From assembly GCA_049800095.1 (NCBI GenBank), contig JBARJD010000146.1, positions 1 to 11,180 on the forward strand: DNA of 11,180 nucleotides. The letters are read 5' to 3'. The position numbers and the translations under genes are program-made. Below are positions 1 through 6,697 of the stretch, piece after piece; positions within the stretch are counted from its first letter, which is position 1, and each line of letters opens with the position of its first letter. The notes below the pieces were generated by a model that saw only the letters and a list, made by a program, of their open reading frames with translations, did not search any database and was not told where the DNA came from. This DNA is from JAKIWV01 sp049800095 (GTDB lineage Archaea; Thermoplasmatota; Thermoplasmata; Lutacidiplasmatales; UBA184).

Positions 1-1882
1 GGCCCGACGCGGCGGCCGGCGCTCCACCGCCTCCCGAGAGTTCGGGCCACTTCGCCATGGACAGCTGGCGGATCGAGAGGTCCGACTCCTTCGCCTCGTT
101 CGTCCGCTCGCGCTCGATCAAGTTGCGCTCGCGCCGGGTGAGCTCGTCCCGCAGACGCGAGACCTCCGCTTCCTTCTCCTTGAGCGAGGTCTCGCGCGTC
201 GAGAGAAGTTGGCCGATCCGGTCGACCTCGCCGACCTGAACGCCCACCTTCCCCTCACGCTCGTCAAGTTGTCGGAGGCGGTCGCTAGCCTTCTTCACCG
301 CGTCCTGGTACTGCGTCTGAAGTTGCCGGGCGGCCTCGGCCTTCTGGGTCGACTCCGTTTCCAATTGCTTGACCGAGAGGTCTCGGATCGTCAGCGCCTG
401 CTCGCGCCGGCCCAGGTCCTCGCGGGCCTTTTTGGCCTCCTCGAAAGAGCTCTCGAGCTGCTTCGTGCGGGATAGGAGCGCCTGTCGGTCCTCCTCTAAT
501 CGCGCTTTGAGTTGCGTTAGCTCGACCTCGCGTTTGGCCACTTCTTGGGTCTTCCCCGCGAGGGAAGTCCGATCGGCCGATGCCACCGAGGCGATGCCTT
601 CGCGGCCCCGCAGGTCGCTCTCGAGCCGCATCATTTCCGACGTCTTTTGCTCGAGTTGGGCCTGACGACCCCCGAGACGCGTCTCGAATGCCTTCAGTTC
701 CTCCGCCCGCTGCGTCTGGTCGTCCCCGCGCGTCTTGACTTCAAGCTCGCGCCGTCCGAGATCGGACTCTCGGTCGGTCACAGACTTTTCGCGCTCGATG
801 AGACGCTGTTGCCGGCTGGCGAGCTGTTGGATCTGAAGCTTGAGGGTAGATTCCTTGTCGTCCGTCGCCTGGCGGGCGGCGTCGGCGCGCGCCGAGCCGA
901 GCTGCACGGTCTGCTCCCGTTGGACGACTTCGGCGCCCCGTTTGCGAACGTCGGCCTCGAAGACGTCGAGGGCCGCTCGGTCGCTCTCATACGAACGAGT
1001 ACGGTCGTGGAGCGCTGCTTCGCTGCTCTCGACATCGGCCTCCCGGCGGATGAGTGCCTGTTCGCGGAAGGAGGCCGCCTGGTCCCGGCGCTGGAGCTCC
1101 TCCGCGAAGGCCGACAGCTGCCCTTGTCCACCTTGCATCACCTCCCGCTCGTGCACCTCGGTGCCCGACGAGATCAGGTGCAGGAGCGATCCGGAGGTCT
1201 GGAAGAGCGCCGCGCCTACGAAGAATGTGGTCGCCAGTCCGCTGGCAGCGGCAGTGGGGTTCTTCGTCACCTGCGGGAGGTAGAGTCCGAGCGCAATGGG
1301 GATGGGAATGACCGCCGCCACGATGGAGGCGATCTTGCGTTGGCTCCAATCTTGCCACGTCAGGGCCATCCCGACCAGCGGAAGCGCGATGCCTACGAGC
1401 GTCAACGGGTAGAAGGTGGGCACGAGATCCCAGTGGGCCGTCGGGCCGAACTGACCCAGTCGTGCGGCGAAGAGGAAGGCGAGCACGACGTTGTACCCGA
1501 GAGCGGCCCAGGTGACCAAGAAATGGGGCTCGGCATGGGAGAACCGTTCCGACTTCCACTTCACTTGCACCCCGATCACGGCGAGGTAGAGGCCACCGAC
1601 CAGCGGGAAAATGACCGGGAACAGTGTCTTGAGGATCGGAACGGTTGTGATACGAAGACCCGGATCGAGGTAAAGGACGAGGAACGCATCGATCAGCAAG
1701 GCCACGGATACGGCGACGCTGTAGTAGTGCGCCGATCGGCCGATCCGGAGCTGGATCAGCGCGTCCTGTCGTGCCCGTTCCAGTTCCGCCGGCGAGGGTC
1801 TCGGTGGTATCCGCGTCGCCGGCGCTGGCGCGGTTGCTGAATCAGAAGGGCCTGGGGTGGCCCGGGACCGTTTACTGGCCAC
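1..1882 (-). CDS. Six-pass membrane protein with very long coiled coil (3' end missing)
   Basis: I translated the minus strand by hand: an uninterrupted frame runs from a GTG at 1882-1880 to the window edge, giving 627 residues with no stop. An in-frame TAG lies 9 nt before the GTG, so the start is well bounded. Residues 1-50 are Pro/Ala/Arg-rich. Six hydrophobic segments follow, at roughly 53-72, 86-106, 122-141, 156-175, 184-203 and 213-237. From about 245 to 610 the chain is highly charged, with recurring L-x-x-R-E and R-E-x-x-L spacings at heptad intervals, as expected of a long coiled coil. It then enters a Gly/Ala-rich stretch (LSGGGGAPAAASG) at the edge. I recognise no family. A membrane-anchored scaffold or sensor projecting a rod into the cytoplasm is inference. 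The long open frame on the plus strand across 545-1840 is the shadow of this gene. It is separated by 68 bp from the methyltransferase upstream, in the same orientation. Confidence 0.85.
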   Translation of the reverse strand, partial: MASKRSRATPGPSDSATAPAPATRIPPRPSPAELERARQDALIQLRIGRSAHYYSVAVSVALLIDAFLVLYLDPGLRITTVPILKTLFPVIFPLVGGLYLAVIGVQVKWKSERFSHAEPHFLVTWAALGYNVVLAFLFAARLGQFGPTAHWDLVPTFYPLTLVGIALPLVGMALTWQDWSQRKIASIVAAVIPIPIALGLYLPQVTKNPTAAASGLATTFFVGAALFQTSGSLLHLISSGTEVHEREVMQGGQGQLSAFAEELQRRDQAASFREQALIRREADVESSEAALHDRTRSYESDRAALDVFEADVRKRGAEVVQREQTVQLGSARADAARQATDDKESTLKLQIQQLASRQQRLIEREKSVTDRESDLGRRELEVKTRGDDQTQRAEELKAFETRLGGRQAQLEQKTSEMMRLESDLRGREGIASVASADRTSLAGKTQEVAKREVELTQLKARLEEDRQALLSRTKQLESSFEEAKKAREDLGRREQALTIRDLSVKQLETESTQKAEAARQLQTQYQDAVKKASDRLRQLDEREGKVGVQVGEVDRIGQLLSTRETSLKEKEAEVSRLRDELTRRERNLIERERTNEAKESDLSIRQLSMAKWPELSGGGGAPAAASG

Positions 1883-1916
1883 GGAGTCCGCCTACTCTCT
1901 TCAGAGCGGTGGCGCC

Positions 1917-1929
1917 GTTACTTAATCGT
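1917..1929 (-). promoter_or_regulatory. Weak TATA-like element for the membrane/coiled-coil gene
   Basis: The 68-bp gap before the GTG at 1882 is GC-rich except for one AT-rich patch, reading cgattaagtaa on the minus strand. It lies about 39 nt before the start codon. A start site some 25 nt downstream would leave a leader of about 12 nt. The match to an archaeal TATA box is poor, and read-through from the methyltransferase gene is also possible. Confidence 0.3.
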
Positions 1930-1950
1930 ACGCTTTTCAGTGCCCCGCCG

Positions 1951-2883
1951 TCAAAGAGGAGGGCGGCCGGCCGCGAGCAGAATCGCCGCTGCATTCGTCT
2001 GTCGAGCGGGCTCTCTGCCGATCGCTTCTTCGAGCTCCAGGAGATGCGTCCACGCCGTTGGAGCAGACCGCACACCGCTCAGCCGGCTCGCGTCGTTACC
2101 CAGGCAGGGCGCCACCGCCACCATCTCCTGAATCTCGAAGCCGGCGGACCGCAAACGCATCTGGATTTCCAAAGGAGGGATTCGTCGGAAATGGCGGCCC
2201 CCGCTCTCCCTTTCGCGCACCGGACCGAAGCCCTCCCGTTCCACCCGCGGCTGGACGGCGCGTAGTGGAGCGGCGAACAACCGGGCGATAGCGCCGGACG
2301 GGAGCCGATGCAGGTACCGGGAGCGCTCCCCCGGCCCGGCGACGAATTCGAGGAGCAGTGTCCCCCCCGGGGCGATGAGAGAACTGGTCCGGGATAGCAG
2401 CTCCGGGGCGTCGCCTTCGGCAAAGCCGAGGACGTTGCCCAGCATCGCCACTCGATGGAACCTGCCCGCTCGGAACGGCGGGGTGACTGCATCCCCTTGC
2501 ACGAGGTCGAGTTCTGTCCGATCCGTCCCGTTCGTACCGGTCTGTAGCCTTTCCAGCATCGCCCGGGACAGTTCGAGGAGCGTCACGCGGTCGCCGCTCC
2601 CACCAATTTGGCGAGTGAACCGCCCCGGGCCAGGGCCGATCTCGAGGCTCCGACCCGGGGCCGTCGGCCGGTGACGCGCCAAGAAGCGTTCCCTCAGCTG
2701 ACGGTACAGATCCCGGAGCGCAGTTCCTTCGTACCGTCGCCACTCCCGTTCGACCCGGTAGTCATCCCATTCGAGGAACCGATGGCGTGCCGGTCGGAAT
2801 CGTCCGTCGTCTCGGGAAGGGGCAGCCGATGGAACCGCGCCCCGAGACCGAGGTGCTCGGGCGGAGCTTCGTGTGGATTTCAT
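1951..2883 (-). CDS. Class I SAM-dependent methyltransferase
   Basis: This 310-residue protein has the Rossmann-type methyltransferase signature. Motif I is LEIGPGPGRF at residues 80-89 (the glycine-rich SAM loop). An acidic residue, E104, ends strand 2 in LLELS. GDAVTPPF (130-137) gives the D131 that usually contacts the adenine. RFHRVAMLGNVLGF (141-154) is motif IV, and the post-motif LIAPGGTLLLEF is at 169-180. This order is typical of small-molecule or undefined class I enzymes; the substrate cannot be told from sequence. The N-terminal 35 residues are Arg/Ser-rich and probably disordered. The ATG at 2883 is supported by a TATA element centred near 2917, about 34 nt upstream. It diverges from the small zinc-ribbon gene at 2956 and precedes the membrane/coiled-coil gene by 68 bp. 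Cotranscription with that gene is possible but unproven. Confidence 0.88.
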   Translation of the reverse strand: MKSTRSSARAPRSRGAVPSAAPSRDDGRFRPARHRFLEWDDYRVEREWRRYEGTALRDLYRQLRERFLARHRPTAPGRSLEIGPGPGRFTRQIGGSGDRVTLLELSRAMLERLQTGTNGTDRTELDLVQGDAVTPPFRAGRFHRVAMLGNVLGFAEGDAPELLSRTSSLIAPGGTLLLEFVAGPGERSRYLHRLPSGAIARLFAAPLRAVQPRVEREGFGPVRERESGGRHFRRIPPLEIQMRLRSAGFEIQEMVAVAPCLGNDASRLSGVRSAPTAWTHLLELEEAIGREPARQTNAAAILLAAGRPPL

Positions 2884-2913
2884 GGGGGACGGTTACCCCG
2901 GGCGCTCCCGGTG

Positions 2914-2923
2914 CTTATAAAGC
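2914..2923. promoter_or_regulatory. Shared, near-palindromic TATA box between divergent genes
   Basis: The sequence cttataaagc contains the perfect palindrome TTATAA (2915-2920) in an otherwise GC-rich 72-bp gap. Its centre is about 38 nt from the ATG of the small plus-strand gene (2956) and about 34 nt from the ATG of the methyltransferase (2883). Both distances fit an archaeal TATA box with a short leader of about 9-13 nt. No second AT-rich element is present, so it probably serves both directions. Confidence 0.6.
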
Positions 2924-2955
2924 CCCGAGGCACTCCCGGTACGAGGATTTCCACA

Positions 2956-3117
2956 ATGCCATACTACGAATGTCCCAAGTGCGGTGGCGGCTACGTCATC
3001 GACGTGCCTGCCAGCTCCCGGCCAACCTGTGATCGCGACCAAGCCCGGTTGAAGCGCGCCAGCGACGCCTCGTACAGCAAGTACGCTCGAGACAAGGAAA
3101 TCCGCGCCAAGAAATAG
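2956..3117 (+). CDS. Small zinc-ribbon-like protein, 53 residues
   Basis: A 53-codon frame begins with ATG at 2956 and ends with TAG at 3115-3117. It is nested in a longer open frame, but the ATG is preceded by a clear TATA box (2915-2921) and the product looks like a real small protein. It opens with Y-E-C-P-K-C-G-G (C6 and C9, a zinc knuckle), followed by a turn rich in small residues and a third cysteine in T-C-D-R-D at about residue 28. The C-terminus is basic (KYARDKEIRAKK). This resembles half of a zinc ribbon, with the fourth ligand perhaps an aspartate or supplied by a partner. Such proteins often bind nucleic acid or act as subunits of larger complexes; the role here is unknown. It converges on the NUDIX gene with a 5-bp gap. 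Confidence 0.7.
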   Translation: MPYYECPKCGGGYVIDVPASSRPTCDRDQARLKRASDASYSKYARDKEIRAKK

Positions 3118-3122
3118 ACCCT

Positions 3123-3560
3123 TCACCGGGTCCCGGCACGGCGCGCGCGGCGTCTCGACATGGTCAATGCATCGGCGATGATCTCGTCGTGATCAAACGC
3201 CAGCGAGTGCGCTTTCGAGAGGGCCACCCATCGGGCCTCCCGAGCGTCCGAGCCGCCGGTCGGTTTCACGACCTTCCCTCGCATCCGGAAGGCAACCGTG
3301 ACGGTGGGTCCGCGGGGATCCCTGCCCGGGCGGGAGTAGACTCCCAACAGCCGAAACCTGGCCGGCCGGAGTCCGGTTTCCTCTTCGAGCTCGCGGACGA
3401 CCGCCTGCTCCACGGTTTCGCCGACCTCCACGAATCCCCCCGGCAGCGCCCACCGGCCGCGGAACGGAGGATGACCACGGCGGACCAGCAGGACCCGGCC
3501 CGACGAGATCCAAACTGCGTCGACCGTGAGGGACGGCCCGGGGTAACGACGCCGTGCCAT
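3123..3560 (-). CDS. NUDIX hydrolase, ADP-ribose pyrophosphatase-like
   Basis: This 145-residue protein has the full NUDIX box G-x5-E-x7-R-E-L-x-E-E-x-G-L at residues 42-64. G42, E48, R56, E57, E60, E61 and G63 are all present, so the metal-binding catalytic helix is intact. Before it are the usual strand TVDAVWI and the LLVRRGHPPFRGRWALPGGF segment, a form common in archaeal NUDIX enzymes acting on ADP-ribose or related nucleoside diphosphate compounds. The RPGRDPRG segment after the box is compatible with that group. Exact substrate assignment is inference. Length is normal for a single NUDIX domain. The ATG at 3560 lies about 26 nt from a TATA element (3583-3588), so the mRNA is probably leaderless. 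It is divergent from the coiled-coil gene and convergent with the zinc-ribbon gene. Confidence 0.92.
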   Translation of the reverse strand: MARRRYPGPSLTVDAVWISSGRVLLVRRGHPPFRGRWALPGGFVEVGETVEQAVVRELEEETGLRPARFRLLGVYSRPGRDPRGPTVTVAFRMRGKVVKPTGGSDAREARWVALSKAHSLAFDHDEIIADALTMSRRRARRAGTR

Positions 3561-3580
3561 GCCCTTCGCAGGCCCACGGG

Positions 3581-3590
3581 TCTTATATGG
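3581..3590. promoter_or_regulatory. Single TATA element for two divergent, probably leaderless genes
   Basis: tcttatatgg is the only AT-rich element between the NUDIX ATG (3560) and the coiled-coil gene. It reads ccatataaga on the other strand. Its centre (about 3586) is about 26 nt from the NUDIX ATG and about 28 nt from the GTG at 3614. Both match the usual TATA-to-start-site distance in archaea, suggesting that both transcripts begin at or next to their start codons. Confidence 0.6.
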
Positions 3591-3613
3591 CGTGACTTCG
3601 CGTGTACATCCCC

Positions 3614-5491
3614 GTGGGCAAGGCTAAATCTGCCGCTCGCCGGCCCAGACCTGCCTCGAAGGGGACCTCCAAGAGAACGGTCCGGCTGGCTCGGTCCGCC
3701 TCTCGAGCCCGAAAGGAGCCTACGTTCGACGAACTCGCGAAACGGATCGCAGCACAGGGCCCCCGGCGGGGCTCGGTAGTGCAACCCCCTTCGGCCTGGC
3801 AGCCGGACGAAGTGACCCTTTCGTTCGCGATGCGGTGGCTCTCGGACGGAAGCCACCAAGAGTTACCGGCACCCATCGTTCTTGCCACTATCTTGATCGC
3901 GGTCGAGACAGAGCGACGGCGGCTGGTTCACCTCTTCACGGGGGGCGGGAGCGAAGAGATCGAGGCGATCGCGAACGTCTTCTGGCCCCTCATCGTCATC
4001 CCGGGCCCCGCGTCCCCGCAGGTAGCCATCTTCGATGGAACCGGGGTCTGGACCCGAACGTTCCGGTATACGCTCCTCCCACCGATGGATCAGGTGCACC
4101 AACTCCTCGACCAGGCGGGAAGCGTCCCGGAGTTTATCGCCCAGTCACGGGGCTTGCTGCCGCTGTTCGGCCACGATCCGGGTGCGGAGCGACTGACCGT
4201 GGAGGGGTTCCTTCCCGTCGATCCTCCGCTCCTGTTCGATGTGCTTTCGCACAGCGACTTCCGCAGCGACCCGCAGGTTCCGCACGCCGGCTTCCTTCCG
4301 GCCCGCCACGACGCGCTCTGGTACCGCGACGTGGTGGCTCAGATGCAGAGATGGCTCGACCGTTTCGAGCAAGACCTGGCAACGCTCGGTGCGGTCCGGG
4401 AAAGGGTCTCGGAACGCGCCGCGCATCTCACGGCCGGGCTCGACACCGAACTTCGGCAGATGGACGAGGCCGTGCAGCGCCAGCGGGTCGAGACCCTCCA
4501 GTCGGTCGAGGCGGAGATGGCGTCCATCGAGGCTCGGCACTCGCAATCCCTGCGAGGTCATCTCGAGGGGATTCGGGTCGCCCAATCCCAGGGCGCCCAC
4601 GCGCAGGCCTCAGCCTCCACGGCAGATGCGCTGCTGCAACGAGCAAGGCGTCGACAGACGGAAACCGATCCCCACGTCGCCCGGGCGCGCGAGGCAGAGC
4701 GAGCTGCCCGTCAAGCGGAACGAGATGTCGACGACCTCCGGCGGGAGCTCGAGCGGGTGCACGCCCAGGAGCGGGGCGACCTCGAACGCTCTATCGCGCG
4801 GGCCGCTCAGGTGGAACAGGAGCACGCGCGTCGTTTGGCGGAGAGAGAACTGGCTCGGGACGAGTTCACGAGCGTCGCGGCGGATCTGATGCAGGCGGTC
4901 GATGGGCAATTGGCCGCTCGTTCGATGCAGAAGAACCTGCTCGCGGGGTACTTCATCCCGCTCCAATCGCTCGCTCAGGTCCGGGTCATTTGGTTTCCGT
5001 TGTGGACCGCCACGCTCCGGGGCCCCCGTGGGGTGCGCCAGTTGGTGTTCCCCCCGATGCAGGTACGTACCGAAACCGGCCTCGTGGAGACATTGAAGAG
5101 CATCTTTGGAGGGGTCGTCCTTCCCCTGGAACCCAAGACCGCCCAGTTCGACAAGGTTCTCCGAACCACGATGGAAGAGTCCCTCCAAAAGGACCCGTGG
5201 CTCAGTGTCGCCACCCAGGAGCTCAGCCGGGCCGCCGACGTCCTGGTCGACCCCGACTTGCTGACCCGGTTCGACGAAGGACTCACCGAACTTCGGACGG
5301 CGGGTTGGATCACGCCCAAGCAGGCGGCCGACTTCCGCCGCGCCTACTCTACGCGGGCGAACCGGAGGGCCGGCGGACCGTCGACCGCGGGCGACATGCC
5401 AGCCGGCGCCACGGCAGAAACGTATCAGGCGCCCGCGTCCCTGAGAAGCACGTCACCATCGCCACCGCCTCCGACCGACCCGCGATCCTAG
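3614..5491 (+). CDS. Soluble coiled-coil protein of unknown family
   Basis: The product is about 625 residues. I chose the GTG at 3614 rather than the in-frame GTG at 3602, because the TATA element at 3583-3588 predicts transcription starting near 3610; the 3602 codon would lie upstream of it. The first 35 residues are very basic (KSAARRPRP and similar). A globular N-domain spans about 40-230, with hydrophobic strands such as APIVLATILIAVET and VFWPLIVIPGP that are too interrupted to be convincing membrane spans. A charged helical region from about 236 to 430 is rich in Arg, Glu, Gln and Ala with heptad spacing, broken near the TETDP segment, so it may form an antiparallel hairpin. A C-terminal globular domain (about 435-590) follows, then a Pro/Ser/Thr tail. 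The domain-coil-domain layout recalls scaffold or SMC-like shapes, but I see no Walker motifs. I assign no function. It is 149 bp upstream of the zinc-finger membrane protein, in the same orientation. Confidence 0.85.
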   Translation: MGKAKSAARRPRPASKGTSKRTVRLARSASRARKEPTFDELAKRIAAQGPRRGSVVQPPSAWQPDEVTLSFAMRWLSDGSHQELPAPIVLATILIAVETERRRLVHLFTGGGSEEIEAIANVFWPLIVIPGPASPQVAIFDGTGVWTRTFRYTLLPPMDQVHQLLDQAGSVPEFIAQSRGLLPLFGHDPGAERLTVEGFLPVDPPLLFDVLSHSDFRSDPQVPHAGFLPARHDALWYRDVVAQMQRWLDRFEQDLATLGAVRERVSERAAHLTAGLDTELRQMDEAVQRQRVETLQSVEAEMASIEARHSQSLRGHLEGIRVAQSQGAHAQASASTADALLQRARRRQTETDPHVARAREAERAARQAERDVDDLRRELERVHAQERGDLERSIARAAQVEQEHARRLAERELARDEFTSVAADLMQAVDGQLAARSMQKNLLAGYFIPLQSLAQVRVIWFPLWTATLRGPRGVRQLVFPPMQVRTETGLVETLKSIFGGVVLPLEPKTAQFDKVLRTTMEESLQKDPWLSVATQELSRAADVLVDPDLLTRFDEGLTELRTAGWITPKQAADFRRAYSTRANRRAGGPSTAGDMPAGATAETYQAPASLRSTSPSPPPPTDPRS

Positions 5492-5576
5492 AACCCGGCA
5501 TCTGCCCGCAGGAGTGGCGTCGGGGTGGCTCCGAGGGTGCTTCTCGCTTCCGTTCCCCCTTCCGACAGCTTGAATT

Positions 5577-5605
5577 CCCTCGAGGGCCCCTTCTACTAGG
5601 TACAG
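5577..5605 (+). promoter_or_regulatory. Possible promoter region and small palindrome before the zinc-finger gene
   Basis: The 149-bp gap between the stop at 5491 and the ATG at 5641 holds a pyrimidine-rich tract (about 5540-5565), the perfect palindrome CCCTCGAGGG (5577-5586) and a weak AT-containing patch, ttctactaggta (about 5591-5602). The patch centre is about 45 nt before the ATG and would give a leader of roughly 20 nt. No strong TATA box or Shine-Dalgarno site is seen, so cotranscription with the upstream gene is equally possible. Confidence 0.25.
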
Positions 5606-5640
5606 GATGGGAGGACCCCCCGCAAGAAACCCTCCGACAT

Positions 5641-6690
5641 ATGGACGGCGATACTTCCTCGGGGACCGGACCTTCAAACCGGCACCGGAGCCTACCCCAG
5701 GTTCGCGTCGAACCGGACTCCCCCTTCGGACGTCCGGCTCCAGCTGTTCGGCGAGATCGAACCGGGTTAAGCCGAACTCGAACGCCCACCCCTCCGCCCC
5801 CGGCTCCGGAGGTGAGCAACCTCGCGGCCAGCTTTCCCCTGTTCTTCTTCGGGGCCGGGTGCCTCGCCGTCGCCGCGTTCGTACTCTACGAGGGCTCGGC
5901 GGCCACCATCGGTCGGATACCGCTCTGGATCCCATTCATCGCCCTAGGAGCCATCGCTCTGGCCGGTGGTACGCTTTCCGTCTTCGCCGAGCCGGACGAG
6001 GCGAGCCCGACAGACGCGGCCCAACGAACTCCCCCGAACCCAACGGCACCAGTCCCGCGTTACATTCCCCCGGATCGATTCCCGCGCTCGGGAACCCCGA
6101 CGGGCGCCGCCCCCGAACGGGTGGCGGCTCGTGATACTCCGACTCGGCCGACAGATTTTGCACCCCCGCCGGCTCGGCCGCCGCCCGCTTCGACTCCGGT
6201 CGAGGAGCCATCCCCCGGTCCTCAGATCGGTGCGGGACTGACCGCGGTTCTGCCAGATGACACCTCGGACTTCCTGAAGGAGCTCGACCTGATTGAGGCA
6301 GACCTCCACGCCCCCCGCCGCACGATCCGCGCCACACCGTCGGTACCGGCGGCCAGCGCGCCGACGCCGACCGTCGCAGGATCGGTGTTTTCAACCTCCA
6401 CCGGTCCTCCGGCGGCGAAAGACGACCCACCCCAGCTTCCAGTCGTAGGGCCGAGCCGGCTGGAGTCAGAAGCACCTCGTCGAGTCGTACACTGTATCGG
6501 ATGCGGGTCGGCAATCCTCCACGTGGGAACGCCTTCCCAGTGCCAAGTCTGCGGTGAGCCGCTCTGTTCGGACTGCCGGGACCGGTCTTTTTCCGAAGGG
6601 AAGCCGAATCTTTGCCCCCTGTGCGGTCTCCTGGACGCCGTACATTCGAAGGGTGCCGCCGCCTCCCGGCCTCCGCGGGCTCGGGTTTGA
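5641..6690 (+). CDS. Two-pass membrane protein with C-terminal FYVE/RING-like zinc finger
   Basis: The frame is open far upstream, but only as the shadow of the preceding gene. The ATG at 5641 begins a coherent 349-residue protein. Residues 1-58 are Arg/Pro-rich. Two hydrophobic segments follow at about 65-83 and 94-115, separated by a short loop. A long Pro/Ala/Thr-rich linker (about 118-280) includes an acidic amphipathic patch, DFLKELDLIEADLH. The C-terminus has eight cysteines: C285, C288, C301, C304, C309, C312, C325 and C328. Their spacing is x2, x12, x2, x4, x2, x12, x2, that of a cross-brace double-zinc site such as FYVE or RING-type fingers. The CQVCGEPLCSDC core resembles FYVE or B-box fingers, but the basic RRHHC motif that binds phosphoinositide in eukaryotic FYVE domains is absent. 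The finger is probably cytoplasmic and mediates protein contacts (inference). It converges on the HNH gene with a 7-bp gap. Confidence 0.82.
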   Translation: MDGDTSSGTGPSNRHRSLPQVRVEPDSPFGRPAPAVRRDRTGLSRTRTPTPPPPAPEVSNLAASFPLFFFGAGCLAVAAFVLYEGSAATIGRIPLWIPFIALGAIALAGGTLSVFAEPDEASPTDAAQRTPPNPTAPVPRYIPPDRFPRSGTPTGAAPERVAARDTPTRPTDFAPPPARPPPASTPVEEPSPGPQIGAGLTAVLPDDTSDFLKELDLIEADLHAPRRTIRATPSVPAASAPTPTVAGSVFSTSTGPPAAKDDPPQLPVVGPSRLESEAPRRVVHCIGCGSAILHVGTPSQCQVCGEPLCSDCRDRSFSEGKPNLCPLCGLLDAVHSKGAAASRPPRARV

Positions 6691-6697
6691 AGAGCCC

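Noticed and set aside
545..1840. 431-codon open frame on the plus strand
   Set aside because: It lies antisense to the membrane/coiled-coil gene, its product is low-complexity Arg/Glu/Gly/His sequence without domains, and the minus-strand frame gives convincing membrane segments and heptads.
3835..5640. Upstream half of a 951-codon plus-strand frame, as if one giant protein ended at 6690
   Set aside because: Before 5641 the product is Arg/Gly/Pro-rich shadow of the coiled-coil gene in another frame; only the part from the ATG at 5641 has real protein features. I see no sign of a programmed frameshift.
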